This document shows, piece after piece, positions 36,739 through 48,368 of a DNA stretch of 64,000 nt. Location: contig CAOLHI010001313.1 in assembly GCA_948474755.1 (NCBI GenBank), forward strand, positions 337,758 to 401,757, read 5' to 3'. The translations under genes and the position numbers were made by a program. Each line of letters opens with the position of its first letter. Within the stretch, counting starts at the first letter, position 1. The notes below the pieces were generated by a model, which made no database searches, was not told the origin of the DNA, and was given only the letters and a program-made list of their open reading frames with translations. This stretch comes from Ctenosaura bakeri (Eukaryota; Chordata; Lepidosauria; Squamata; Iguanidae).

Positions 36739-37258
36739 GGCCCTTTCCGCACGAGGTGAGTGAATCACTCCGTGGTGTTACTTATCGGTTCTTCTTGGGT
36801 CCGAAGTAACACAGACTTTCCCTGGAGCCCTTCCGCAGGGCTCCTTCACTAGTCCAGGGAGAACCAGAGCAGTGCGAGGTCTTTAGATCTGCACTGCTCC
36901 AGCTGAAAATGGTGGCTTCCTGTGGCTTCCAGCTGAAAATGGTGGCTTCATGGGTGCGGACCAACTGCTGATGCTGGTCACGCCCACAGCCCACCCTCTG
37001 CTGATTGCAGGTTTGCATTAGTGCGAGCCTGCGCATCTGCACAGGTAAGCAGGAACTCAATGGCGTTGAAAGACCAGATTGAAAGACCAGATTTTTTTGT
37101 TCTTTCCTTAGTGCGCTGGAGGACCACTTGGGGGCAGTTGGGTTGGACTAAAGTGCGGAACTAAGTTAAATAGTCCACACCTAGTCTGATCTAAGGTGCG
37201 GACGACCTCCGTGCCAGGACGCCTTGGTCTGTTGTAACATCCACATGCAGAAAGGGCC
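36739..37258. mobile_element. Non-autonomous DNA transposon, GGCCCTTTCCGCAC termini
   Basis: GGCCCTTTCCGCACGAGG on the left and CACATGCAGAAAGGGCC on the right are inverted repeats, flanked by TTA at 36736-36738 and 37259-37261. Internally it contains a 29-bp direct duplication (CAGCTGAAAATGGTGGCTTC twice, about 36900-36950) and a doubled TTGAAAGACCAGATT near 37067. It shares interior blocks with 3674-4107 and, in the opposite orientation, with 49517-50004. Confidence 0.82.
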
Positions 37259-37611
37259 TTAATCATTGTCACTTCTCTACTTCAGGCTCCTCTTTATGCA
37301 ATCTGTCAAAGAAAGTAAATTCCACAAGTATGGAGCAAACATGCTTGTTTTTTATGGAGCCCTGCAACCGAGAGCCAGGTGTGACACTTAACAGAGCCCT
37401 GTAAGACCTGCCTTTACTGAGTCCTGCACAGCAGAGAGAAGTTAAGCCACCTATCCCTCTGACCACTCAGAGCAGCCTTGTGTACTATGTACTCACTGTA
37501 AAAATGTTTCCCCTTGGTAGTCCATGTTGGTGTCATAAACTGCACCCGCAAATGTGAGTGCATCTCATTGTACTGCAGTGAGGGTTGATGGCCACCCACT
37601 TCTAAAAACTT

Positions 37612-37645
37612 CATGATGATGCTGATGCTGATGCTGATGCTGATG

Positions 37646-37707
<62 letters not shown>

Positions 37708-37731
37708 AAGAAGAAGAAGAAGAAGAAGAAG

Positions 37732-37766
<35 letters not shown>

Positions 37767-37770
37767 CCAG
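37612..37770. repeat. Compound trinucleotide microsatellite
   Basis: Four tracts follow one another without a break: ATG/CTG alternation (37612-37642), AAT (about 37645-37678), AAG (37679-37732) and AAC (37733-37767). Each neighbouring pair differs by one base per unit, which suggests stepwise conversion of one motif to the next. The homopolymeric open frames across it on both strands are artefacts of the repeat. Confidence 0.95.
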
Positions 37771-38250
37771 GGAACTGAATGGCCCACAGAAAATTCACCT
37801 TCTATTTCCTAAGACATTTGGTCTTTTTCATCTAGTTCATCTTTTTTATTTTCACCAACTGCCTGAAGAGGAGGGTTAATACACCCACATATTCAACCTT
37901 CCAGGTCTTCTCCCTGGTGACTGAAAACAAATGATTCCCTTAAGGGAGGGACTGGTCATTGTAGGCTAGGTGCTGATTTGATTACAGACTTTGAAGGCTG
38001 GAAATGTAAATAGTGTGTTTATAAGACATGCAACATAAAGCAGAAAGATCTGTGTGTTACAAAATGTGTGTGTCTGTTCCCAAGAGCATAAACACAGGCC
38101 TGTTCCAGGCAGAACACCAACTGTCAACACTGATAAGAGAACTAAACATTGTGAATTGACAAATAATAAACACAAGACGGGTGACACATTAAAGAGTATC
38201 AACTGAAGTAATCAGTGACTGATGTAATCTGATGGCAGTCAACTGTTCGC
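37771..38250. other. No recognised feature
   Basis: Nothing supportable. Confidence 0.45.
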
Positions 38251-38252
38251 AA

Positions 38253-38600
38253 TGTTACATTACTCCTAAAAAACTTAGGAGGAGGAGAAAAGGATGTTTA
38301 CATAAACAAGGTAGAATGAGCATCTGTCACCTCATTGGATACGATCTGTCAGCTGATTAGACCAGGAGAGATATAAAACAAGTTGTGAAGAGAGAGACAG
38401 CAGACTGACTGATTGTCAGTCTCCACCAGAGAGAGACCGCAATGCAGCCACTAAGCTATGCTGTTTCTAATTGATAATTGTCCAAACTGTGCTCATGGTA
38501 ATGATGCTATTCTAGTAAGAGAAGAAAGAATCTCTGCTCTCAACTAGGCTATGCAAAATAGATGTACTTCCCATTCTGCTAGATGTAGTAATGGGTCCTG
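38253..38600 (+). mobile_element. Possible LTR fragment
   Basis: It begins TGTTACATTACTCC and has a clear TATA box, GAGATATAAAACAAG, at about 38368-38382, followed by GA-rich leader-like sequence. No matching 3' end, duplication or primer site was found. This is a weak call. Confidence 0.25.
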
Positions 38601-40223
38601 CTAGATGCAGCAATGCCCAGGGATATTAACCTTTGGATGCCTGTTTAGAGATGTATAGTTCCTCAAGAGAAGACAATATATTGCTTAGTGGATAAATGGC
38701 TGAGTTATATTGTTTACTATAGTAATGGTCCTCTATGTGTGAACTATAGAGAAGCCTGCTAAAGAAATGCTGATGATATAAAGGTTCAGTCCTTATGAAA
38801 GTTTAACACCTGCCATATATTGAAAGGTGATGAATGCATGTTGCTGTATATGCAATGTAATGTAATGAAAGCAATGTGCCTAGACGTCAACATGTCCATG
38901 TTTCTCCCAAATCATCTCCCACTCATGGTCCTAAACCTTGATCTATCTGCACCTCTAACCTATTGTAGCTGACTGAGTTCTCCCGGGGTTTCCAAAGACC
39001 CCATAGTACAGTCCATGGCCTAGGACCTTATCCTGTGTGCTATCTAATTGTGTAGAATATCAAGTGGTAGACACAGGAAAAAGAGATCACTGCTGGCTTC
39101 TCATACCTAGTTAGCCAGCTGATGTAATCTGTGGCATAGGAGACTCACTTAGCACTGTGTTCTCCAGTGGACATAGTAGTTCTCATCACTACCACAAAAC
39201 ACTTGCTTTACCATAGATTGAAAGAGAGAAAGCAGAGCCTGGGCTTCTGCAAAGAGCTGCACATTCTTAATCCGAAAACATAAGAATCTTACTACTTATA
39301 CAGAAAAACATGTCCACATTAATTTCCTGCACCACTAACAATGTCCACAATTTCAAAAGCCTCCAAATAACTGAATATAGATGCAAGATCAGGAGACAGG
39401 AGCTCAGGCATGGACCTCTTAGCCTGCTGTTGACTCTTGAAAGTGCCCAGTCTGTTTTTTTGACTCATCCCTGCCAGTTAAAAAAGTGAGCCAAATTATG
39501 TCCCTGGTCCCAGTCCAACCTTCAACCATGAAAAAAGTTGATCCACCAGATTGAGATAGGGAAGAAAACTCAGCAGATGAGGAACCAATAAAAAGCCCCA
39601 CTCTGAGACAAATGGTGAGGACAGCCTTCCCAAATAAGCCTATTCCCAGGTCTACCCTAGAGAAAGGCAAGAAATTGTAGAAGGTCCTTTGTCTCAAGAA
39701 AAACAAACCAAAGCCCCAAGCAGGATTCAAACTGTAGGCCACTGAACTACAGAAGACTAGCAAGGCCTAGAAACACCAATGTCCTAGATGAAGCATCCTA
39801 CCAATTCCAAGATGGCCTATGAGTACTAAAGCCCCCTACAAGCTTGGGTGGCTTGTTCTGCTATTGATTTGAGGCCCAACAGTCACTTATGAGAGGCTGA
39901 GTCATTCGAGTTCACCTGGGAAGTTGTCCGAGTGGAATGGGCAGTCAGTTCTGTTGCAGTGACTGAAAAAGATGTGCTTTACAGCTCGGTCACTTGAAAA
40001 TGTGAAACTATCTGTTCCTCCCTTCTTCTGGCTTATCAAAATGGCTTCCAGGCCTCACACAGATGAAACTTGTTCCTTGCAGACTGATCAGAAGTGAGAA
40101 AGGAGTTAGGAAAGAGGGCTAGGGAAGGAGAAATGCTTATATTGGTAGCACCTGTACATTATGAACCATGCTATGATACCACCTCCTCTTTCAGTGTGTG
40201 CGTGTGAAAGACCAGCTTCACAT
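38601..40223. other. No recognised gene; one primer-site-like motif
   Basis: No coding sequence is recognised. On the minus strand near 40176-40191 the sequence TGGTATCATAGCATGG is one base from the initiator-tRNA primer site TGGTATCAGAGC used by copia elements, but no gag follows it. The 114-codon minus frame at 39419-39763 has no known domain. Confidence 0.35.
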
Positions 40224-40227
40224 GGTA

Positions 40228-41083
40228 TGTTACTGCGGTTCAGGCCTACTCGGTGATAGCACTAGATATCTCTTTTTGATATCAAATTTATTCGGCCTTC
40301 CTCTGCCACTCCACTCTACGTGTTTGCGAGGCCTCTGGACAAGCACGTACACAGGCGTGGCCGGTAAGTGTTGGACATTGCATTCTCCACCTAGGGAGGC
40401 AGAACAAAGCCACTCCGTTGCTTCAGGGACCTCCCTGCAAACACTTCTTGCTTAAGCGCGACTCTAAACAAAGACGCCCGGCCTCGTGCCGATAGTCTGA
40501 CAATGCCAAGCTATTTGCATACTGGTTATACTATTGTTACATCTGCGCTAAGCCCATCATGTTAAACTTGACCTTTGCCAAAGCTTTGTCCCGCTCCAAA
40601 CTCACATTGTTCTCACCAAGTGTGGCATGGCCTGTAGGCACAATTCACCCTATAAAAACTCCCCGATTCCAAGACCACCTCGGATCGCTCTGGACTTCCA
40701 TCTCGCCTTGCTGCCATTTTGTCTGATGAGCTCCCCTCAGCAAATTGCGCTGAGCTTTCTTCCCTACCATCTTCAACTTTTCCAGGACCATGAGAAAAAG
40801 TGCCGTATCACCCATTTCCCCCGAAAATCCTTATTCCTAATTCCTTACGTTAGCTGCGTGAATGTGGTGTCTTTACTGTTTGTTTGTCCTTCAATAAAAT
40901 ATCTTTTTGCTATTTTACAACTGTCTGACTGCTTGACTGACCTGACCCCGTAGACATTGGGTTACAAGATCCCTGCTAAGTTATCCTGCCTCTCGCTAGC
41001 TTAAGAGAGTGCTCCAGTTAATTTCCCCAACTTTGTGTTTGTGTTTGGTTATTTGGTCGCCCCTCCCAGAGAACAGGGTAACC
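40228..41083 (+). mobile_element. Solo LTR of a retrovirus-like element, copy 2
   Basis: About 856 bp from TGTTACTGCGGTTC to CAGGGTAACC. It aligns along most of its length with copy 1 in the opposite orientation. It has a TATA box, CCTATAAAAACTCC, near 40649-40662, and a polyadenylation signal, TCAATAAAATATC, near 40891-40903. Flanks are GGTA (40224-40227) and AGTA (41084-41087), a 4-bp duplication with one change. It lies at the broken end of the copia RNase H frame. There is no internal retroviral sequence. Confidence 0.85.
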
Positions 41084-41084
41084 A

Positions 41085-42893
41085 GTACTTTGCTTTTTCA
41101 CTTTTCAGTAAATCAGAGCACCACTGTATTTCATAACACATCTAGTTGTCCTTTTGCAGTCCAATACATCTTCTGCAAAATCACTATCAGAGTAACAAAC
41201 AATTTCTGGTGTTTGGAAAGGAGTAATACACAAACAATAATACATAGTACCTTTCAAGTATCTTAACACCCTTTTTACTCCTTGCCAGTGGTACTGGGTA
41301 GGTTGAGAGCTGGCCCTTCCTAATATATTTACAGCCAAAGCAATACCAGGGTGGCAGGTCTCTGCTATGTAGAGTAAAGATCCAATAACAGATTGATACA
41401 GTCTTTTGTCAGGAAAAACAGTGTCTCCAGTACCTTTGTTGAACCCTTGGACCATAGGCATTTTTACACTTTTACAATCAGACATGTTACATCTTTCCAA
41501 TAGCTGTACAATTTTCTGTTTTTGATCCAGAAGAAAACCATTCTTTGTCTTTTGTACTGCTATACCAAGGTAATGTTGAACTGGTCCCAGATTTTCAATC
41601 TGAAACCTCTTGCCTAAATCATCGGCAAACTGTTACACCTGCTGTTGTGTATCACATATCAAACACAAATCATCAACATATGTCAATAGGATCTCTTGCT
41701 TTTTCCCAGAACCTCTGACATATACACAAGGATCAGCTTTGCTTTGTTTGAAGCCACATTAGTGCAAAACTTTGTCTAAACACATATCCCAACAACGGGC
41801 AGACTGTTTCAACCCATACAGTGATTTTTCAAGTTTCCACACCATCTTTTCCCCTCCTTGATGAAACCTAGGTAGCTGAAGCATGTAAATTTCCTCTGGC
41901 AAATCAGCACTGAGATAGGCAGTTGTGATATCAAAGCGAGTGACTAAAGCATTTCTTTGAGCAGCAACTGCAAGCACCAAACGTACGCTTTGTGTTTTCA
42001 CCGTGGGAGCAAAAACCTCATCAGAAGATTGCTCCTCCTGGGCAAAACCTTGTGCCACAAGACGAGCCTTATGTTTGATTTCTCCAGTTGCTGTAGTTTT
42101 TAGTCTGTAAACTCAGCGGCAGCTTACAGGATTTACACTCTCGGGGATTTGACACAATGTGTAAACTTTGTGTTGTGCAATAGAATCCATCTCCTCCTGC
42201 ATTGCATTCCACCATGGGTCAGCCTGAATCTTAGGCATTAATTCTACTTCAGCAAAACTAGTTGACTCACAGTTTGCCAAACAAACACACACAGTGTGTG
42301 AGGTGGGGGTGTAGTGCTGTGGAGGTTTCCCCTTTGTCTTTCTTTCTGACCTCCTAGGACCATGAGGAGGCTGGGCTACCTCCCCTCCCTCGTCATCTGA
42401 GCTGCGAGACCGTTTAGGAGTTTTTTCTCTTCCCTCTCTGCTCCGAGCTGCTTCATCCCCCACGGCTCCTCCTCCTGTGCTGGCTCTGGCTCTGGCTCAG
42501 ATTTAACCCTCGAGGGACCAGAAGCTGAGGAGGCAGGCTGCGGTGGCCAAATGTTTGGCTCACTGGAAACAGGAAGGAGGACCTCAGAACCAGAATGAAT
42601 ACGTGACCAGTTTGTGTGTTCCTCAAAACTCGCATTTTTTGAAACCACACACTAGCCTCCTCCTGCGTAAAATCTATAACCTTTACAATGTGGCTCATAT
42701 CCTAAGAATCTCAGACATGTGCCTTTGGCTCCCCCTTTCTCCTTTGATTCTTTGGAATATGAACCCAGGCAAAACTGCCAAAGACCTTCATGTGAGAAAT
42801 AGAAGGCTGTTTGCCAAACAAATGCTCATAAGGGGTGGTCTGGAAAACAGAGCTTCAGAGCCTGTTGTGTAGGTAACTGGCAGTCAGAACTGC
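41085..42893 (-). pseudogene. Ty1/copia pol fragment: integrase C-terminus, reverse transcriptase, start of RNase H
   Basis: The minus strand carries in order: an integrase end (AVLTASYLHNRL, then PYEHLFGKQPSISHMKVFG and IPKNQRRKGEPKAHV), a frameshift, CLRFLGYEPHCKGYRFY, a linker (RRSERKTKGKPPQHY), and the RT (DPWWNAMQEEMDSI, KARLVAQGFAQEE, RFDITTAYLSADLPEEIYM, SLYGLKQSARCW, catalytic YVDD at about 41669-41680). The RNase H start follows (YQSVIGSLLYIAE, HWQGVKRVLRYLKGT, YSDSDFAEDVLDCKRTT, KKQST). RT and RNase H share one frame, with stops at CR-stop-VYRLK, LH-stop-CGF and V-stop-QFADDLG, and another near 41110 where a tryptophan codon is expected. It is therefore inactive but only moderately decayed. 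It ends at the solo LTR on one side and at a GC-rich DNA element on the other; gag, protease and LTRs are missing. Confidence 0.93.
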
Positions 42894-42895
42894 AT

Positions 42896-43112
42896 TGCTC
42901 CGGGGCCCTGCATGCACTTACCTGCCGTGCGGTGCCTCGGGAGCTGGGCCGGTCGTGCGTCCTCTTCTCAGTGCAGCCTGGGAGGTCTGGGAGGTCCCAG
43001 GCTGCACTGCAAATGGAAGAGGCGGGGCGCTCATGCAAGGAGGAAGGAGCTGCGGAACTGAAGCAGCAGGGAAGTGGCAGTGTTCCTTCCAAGCCTTCTC
43101 GTGTGAGAATCC
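42896..43112. mobile_element. Fragment of a CpG-rich DNA transposon (same family as 34855)
   Basis: The blocks CACTTACCTGCCGTGCGGTG, GGGCCGGTCGTGCGTCCTC, CTGCACTGCAAATGGAAGAG and AAGGAGCTGCGGAACTGAAG match 35040-35260 of the element at 34855. Its left edge coincides with the break in the copia integrase frame. Clear terminal repeats are absent, so it is probably truncated. Confidence 0.65.
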
Positions 43113-43129
43113 CAAAATCTGAAAACCTC

Positions 43130-43625
43130 CAAAACCCAAAATTTTGCTGCCAGCCACTCACTTCCACTTTTGAAGCAGTAGCCACAGCATTCCTGCTTCT
43201 TCTTCTATCAGATCCTCAGGACTTCTCTTTTTGCTGATATTCACTTCCTTCTGCCTATAGAGCAATAGCTGCAGTGCTCTTGCTCATTCATCTCTCAGAT
43301 CTGAGGAGTGCCACTGCTGCCTTAGAGGCAGAAGCAGGCAGCTGGTGGCAAAAAGAGAGAAACTGGGGATCTGAGAGATGAATGAGCAGGAATGCTGCAA
43401 CTTCCACTTCAAAGGTAGAAGTGGGCAGCTGGCAGCAAGAGGAGAGAATGAGGATCTGAGAGACAAACAACCTGGAGTGCCACAGCCTTGACAGTAGAAG
43501 CAGGCAGCTGGTGGCAAAAAGAAGGAGACTGAGGATCTGAAAGACAAATAGGAGCACTGCAGCCTCCACCTCAAAGGCCAAAAGGCAGCTGGTGACAAAA
43601 GGAAAGAGACTGAGATTCTGTGAAA
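43130..43625. repeat. Tandem minisatellite of about 80 bp with an inverted arm
   Basis: From 43300 to 43620 a unit marked by GGCAGCTGGTGGCAAAAAGA recurs at 43338, 43425, 43504 and 43584 (spacings 87, 79 and 80 bp), with CTGAGGATCTGAGAGA in each. From about 43130 to 43297 the same unit occurs in the opposite orientation (TCTCAGATC..., CTTTTTGCTG...), so the array is an inverted repeat centred near 43300. The overlapping 116-123 codon frames on the minus strand are repetitive translations of the unit, without a known domain. Confidence 0.8.
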
Positions 43626-43914
43626 CCGTGGGAGACATAGATTCACACCAAGCACAATGCTTGGATTTCCATCATTTCATAGTCTCTCTGCAGTCTTGTG
43701 TCTCACACACAACACAAGTAGCTAAAAAATGAGATGAAAGCCTATTTCAAAAAAGATACTGTATTCTAAAATCTGGGGGGGGGAGGAATACATAACACTT
43801 CTGGCCCTAAACATTTCAGCTAAGTGATGCTCATTTAGGTTGGATAAATTCATGGATTTTCATGAATGACTAGTAATATGTGTATATAGCATTTCCTGTA
43901 AGAGGCATTGTATG
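43626..43914. other. No recognised feature
   Basis: G-run near 43778; nothing else supported. Confidence 0.4.
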
Positions 43915-44060
43915 CCTCTGTATATTAATAGGTAGAGAAATGAGTTGGAAGGTTGTTCTTCTGGAGAGTTTCTAATAGGCAACTGGTTGGCCATAGTGTA
44001 AACAGTGAATTCTGGACTAGACAGTCTTTTGGTCTAATTCGGTATGACTCTTATAATTGT
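43915..44060 (+). mobile_element. CR1-like LINE 3' fragment
   Basis: CAACTGGTTGGCCATAGTGT, then TGGACTAGACAGTCTTTTGG, TCTAATTCGGTATGACTCTT, matches the LINE 3' block GGACTAGATGGGCCATTGGT followed by CTGATCCAGCAGGGCTCTT. It is diverged. Confidence 0.55.
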
Positions 44061-45455
44061 ACATCAACTTTCCTTTCCATCCCCATTTTTGCATTTGGAA
44101 TAAGCCCCCTCCATCTGTAATTATTTAAGGGAAAACAAGACACAGTGCTTCATGCTACATATAAATGAATGTCTCATTTAAATCTTCTGTGAAGGAGAAG
44201 ACAGCCTGTGCCTCAGCTTCAGGAAGCACTGGCTTGATGAACCAGTGATTCTTAGATGCATTTATAAGCCTTAAACTCATGTCACATCACTAATAAATAC
44301 TTGTGTCTGTTAAATTTTAATTGGTACCTTTAAAATTCAAACCAGCTATCTGGAAAGGAAGCTTCCTTTTGGTAGTTATCCATCTATGTGGAGGAGGTAG
44401 GTATCTTTCATGTTCATGAATACCTGTGTTACTTGTTTTCACTTCCAAAATTAAGTACTCAGTTTCAAGGAACAGTTTGGTTATGACTGTAAATTTCATT
44501 AGGAGTGGAAAAAAATGGAACTGAACAAAAAAGTCATCCTTTACCCTGTGTCAGCCAATAAAATATGGCAAGCTAATCTGCTTTAACTATATATGAAGTT
44601 CCCAAATTAGAGGACTAGGCAGAAGCCTGGTGTTTATTAAAGGGAAGCATTATCGCTTTATTATTGCTTTCAGAATGAATAGGAGCTATTCATCTTTCTG
44701 GGCACAATTTCTATAAATGGTGAAGGATGTTCGGCAACACATATAATAAATGGTGAGTTGTGTTTTACAGCAGAAGGCTGCATATCAGGACAGACTTGAG
44801 GAAATACAATCATGTAGAGGAGCAATAAATATAGGTCTGTATTCCTTCCCAGTTCATTTTTCATTTTCCCTAACTGTTATATGAAAACCCACATGAAAAG
44901 ACCAGTTTAGTAGAACTAGATCTATAGTTAGAGCGTGATGCCTTCTATTTTTAAACCATATGCACAGGGGGGAAATTTGTTCCTACAAGCGTAAGATGTA
45001 TCCTGTTGTTCTGGATTTTGGTATGGCAGATCTCTTGGATGACGAATAACACTGTCCACATTTCAGAGATGTCAGATAAAAAGTTGGAAAGATGGGGAAG
45101 AAATCAGAAGCAAGTCACAAGAGTTCAAGAGCGGTGCAAACTGAACTCAAAGTTGGGTCAGCTATGGCAGTTTGGGTGGGCAAGATTTGGTTCACCTGTC
45201 TGACTTCAGAAATTTGGCAGTATAGCATTTTGGCAGCAGAAAAGCCAAAAGAGGACAGAGAATGAATGGGGCAAATATGGTATGTAATTATGCCAGATCT
45301 AAACCTTCTCCAACCCAGAAACACCTCTATACAAAATTAGGCCAGGGTGAGGGTAGCTGACCAGTTAGGACTGCATGCTAAAATGGTAATTCTTATACAT
45401 CACATGCATATACACTGAGCCCTGCAGCCTTTCCCAAATCTTCTTGCAATTTTGT
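44061..45455. other. No recognised feature
   Basis: AT-rich, no gene or named repeat supported. Confidence 0.45.
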
Positions 45456-45460
45456 GAATC

Positions 45461-45478
45461 ATCATCATCATTACATCG

Positions 45479-45515
<37 letters not shown>

Positions 45516-45516
45516 T
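45461..45516. repeat. CAT microsatellite
   Basis: About eighteen CAT/TCA triplets with one interruption (TTACATCGTCATC) near 45472-45483. Confidence 0.95.
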
Positions 45517-45973
45517 GAAAATATAGATTAATAATGCCAATCAGTCTGCCTGCAGTCAACATACCATTTGCCATAACTAACAAGTTATGTTAGCTGTCAG
45601 TAAGTACCTCTCTGTTTCATCATGTGCAAAATAAGCCAGTGCTTAGGGACTTTTCTGCCACTTGTTTGAAGTTTGTCCCTGCTTAGTGCAACCATGATGA
45701 AGAACCCAAACAGAAACTCCAGAGTGGTGGTAGTGTTAGGCTTTTGCCCAGATATATATTTGCTGACAGTACATGGGGGACTAACTGGAGTGCGGAGGCT
45801 GGCTGAGACGTGGGCCAGCATGTGAAGAATTTAAGGGAAAAAGCAAGAGAAAGTGAAAGGTAATTGGCAAGAGTTGCAACCAAGGCTCTTTTAGGAAGAG
45901 AGATAGGGATGGTAGCAAAACATTTCCTGCTGCTAATTTTTATATCAGAATAGAATATAGGAGACAATGGGAG

Positions 45974-46892
45974 AGTTACCCTGATTTCTGGGGTCCCGTG
46001 GGGGACACCTTAATGTGCTCTACATGATGGGGAATGGAAACTAGCCAGAGCATGAGCAATAGCAATGTGAGAGGCAGGGTAAGCAAGCGGGGTATTTTAC
46101 TCAGTTTTTAAGGGGTCAGGCAAAACCAAAAACCAAACAACAATGTCAAATAAATGATTTTATTGAATGAAAGTCTCACACATCAAGGCAATTACTCACA
46201 TACTCACTTAAGACCTATTAAGAAGCAAAAGAGAGGAAACTGTTTAGAGGAATATTGAAGGGATTGTAGGTGGGGTAATACTGCACCTTTTCCTGAAGTC
46301 CTTGGTCTGGGAAAGACAGTGAAGAAGTAAAGCTCAGCACAGAGAGGGCTGAGGGGATTACTCAACGGACAGAGCAACAGTCTGCTGGGATGACCGGGAG
46401 TGATCCAAAGAACTACTCAAAAACTGGGAATATTTGTAGGGGGAGAAGTACCTGGAGAGCTAATCCTTTCCTGGGGAGAACAATGGGTGTTGGAAGGAGA
46501 AAGAAGCTCCACAATAGTAACTTCCTTTGCACAATGAGATTACAAGGTGTTGCCAAGTCTCAGGATCTTTAGCTGCATTGGATTGTGGTGTGACTTCATG
46601 TAAATGGTCCTTGCTTGATAGGATTTTATTGCTATCGGTGCTAAATTTGGGGCAAACACGCTAATCCCCTCAAGTCAGCTTCTCAGGGGCTGAGGACCCT
46701 TTGTCTACTGTGGGTGAACAGCTTGAGGTCTCCTGGGGCTACGTGACTGAGGATTTTACTGGCCTGACCTGGTTTTCGATCGTTCGACCGTTGCTGCTTA
46801 CGTGCCCATCCAGGTGATCTCTCAGGCACATTGAATCATATTTTAATATCAAAATTGTAGACCTTGGGACAGGGTTTAACAGTGAGATAACA
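45974..46892 (-). mobile_element. Solo LTR of a retrovirus-like element, copy 3
   Basis: A 919-bp LTR, antisense. The right edge is GAGATAACA (the LTR start TGTTATCTC), and the left edge is AGTTACCCTG with the expected TG mutated to AG. GGAG flanks both sides (45970-45973 and 46893-46896). It is a diverged relative of copies 1 and 2: TTGCTGCTTACGTGCCCATC and AGTGATCCAAAGAACTACTC line up with their equivalents. The polyadenylation signal is TTCAATAAAATC near 46154-46165. No internal genes adjoin it. Confidence 0.85.
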
Positions 46893-46896
46893 GGAG

Positions 46897-48351
46897 TGTA
46901 AAGTTCTTTGTCCAAATGTTACAGGACAAGTGAGCCATTTCTAGCACTAGGTCTGGCTCAAGTGATAGCCCATTAACTTTTAACCCTATGCCCCCCAACA
47001 GTCTACTCTTCTGTGTTCTTCAGCTGAAAATAAGTCACAGAAATAACTAAAACTCACTTCTGGTTCCTATGTTCCTTTTTTCACAGTTGATTTTCAGCTC
47101 ATTTGTGCCTCAGTAATGAGATTTGGGAAACTGGAAGTTTGAGAGATGTTTTAATACCTAACACGGAGGCAGCAGTTTTCAAATTACTTTTGCCTTGAAA
47201 AAAATGGGGAGAGGGATATCAAGTGCTTGTGATGGATTACAAAAATGAGGTTGAGGCTACATGAGGCCAAGAAGGGGACACTTTCCTCAGCTCCATTTAA
47301 CATCAGTACTAAAATTTGGTCCACTGTTACCTGCTGCTATCACCCACTCCTGGCAAGACATATTTAAGCCAAAATGTAGAAGTGACATACTTCTTGGGGG
47401 TAGGGCTTGAGAGGCAACCTGAGAGCAGTAATAAAACTGACTGGGAACTGTTCTTTAGAAAGCACAGAAAGATATCACTTTAAGGTGATCTCTCCACCCC
47501 ACCCCACCCCCACATAATCTTATGTCTACATACAACTAATCTTTAAGGAATACTAATCCTTGTAAGGCCACATATATAACAACACATGTGGAGAATGACT
47601 TACCTGAAAGGTCTCCATTTGAAAAAATTCCCTGTGTGTGGAAAGACATTTCTGGGTGGAAGGCAGTCTATAAGTTTTCTCTCTGTCTTGCTTTTACACA
47701 TGCAGAAAGAATATCTATTTCAAACAACCTGAGTGCCACAATCATGATTACATTAGTTATCAGCTACAAGTTGTCAGCAGCTTTCCATTCCCTGAGATTT
47801 CAGGACCAAAACCTAATAACCAGAGGCAGGTCTTTGTGATGTGACATAGTAAACCTTTGTCATGGGGTGGGGTTCCTTCTGGTGTTACAAACGTGGGGTA
47901 GACAAGGACTAACAGATAGCCCAGAACTGTTTCTGGATCAGCTAACTTGGGAAAAGGGTGTGAAGACAATCCGGGTAAATGAGCAAAGAATTTGGGTAAA
48001 ACCCAGCTGACTAGGTAATATGGAAACACGGAGCCAGAGGAAAGAAGAAAATATTTTTCAGTAGCCAGATGATAAAAATGTAGACTATAGTTGTAGAAAG
48101 TGCAGAACCAGCCCAAGAAGAGTTCTCCCCCGCCCCGGTACAACATGGCTGTTCCCAGGACTTATACAACAAGTAGGCTCATGAGTCACAGTGCTGGTCC
48201 TCCACACTGTGGCACATGACATCCTAGACCCCAATGTATGCACTCACCTTCTCTTTCCCTAGCAGAGATGTGATACTTCACTATTTTCTTCCTGATTAAA
48301 ACAATGAGTGATTTTAGCAATTTTCTTCCTCCTGTGAGAAAAGGTCATCAA
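46897..48351. other. No recognised feature
   Basis: Nothing supportable; a C-rich run near 47496-47511. Confidence 0.45.
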
Positions 48352-48368
48352 AAACCATGCCATTCTTG

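Noticed and set aside
37565..37879. Frames with poly-Arg, poly-Thr, poly-Ser, poly-Tyr and poly-Cys runs
   Set aside because: Direct translation of the compound trinucleotide microsatellite.
43284..43655. 116-123 codon repetitive frames
   Set aside because: They are translations of the 80-bp tandem unit with no known protein repeat.
45458..45520. CRISPR-like short repeats
   Set aside because: Plain CAT microsatellite without spacers, and the sequence is vertebrate.
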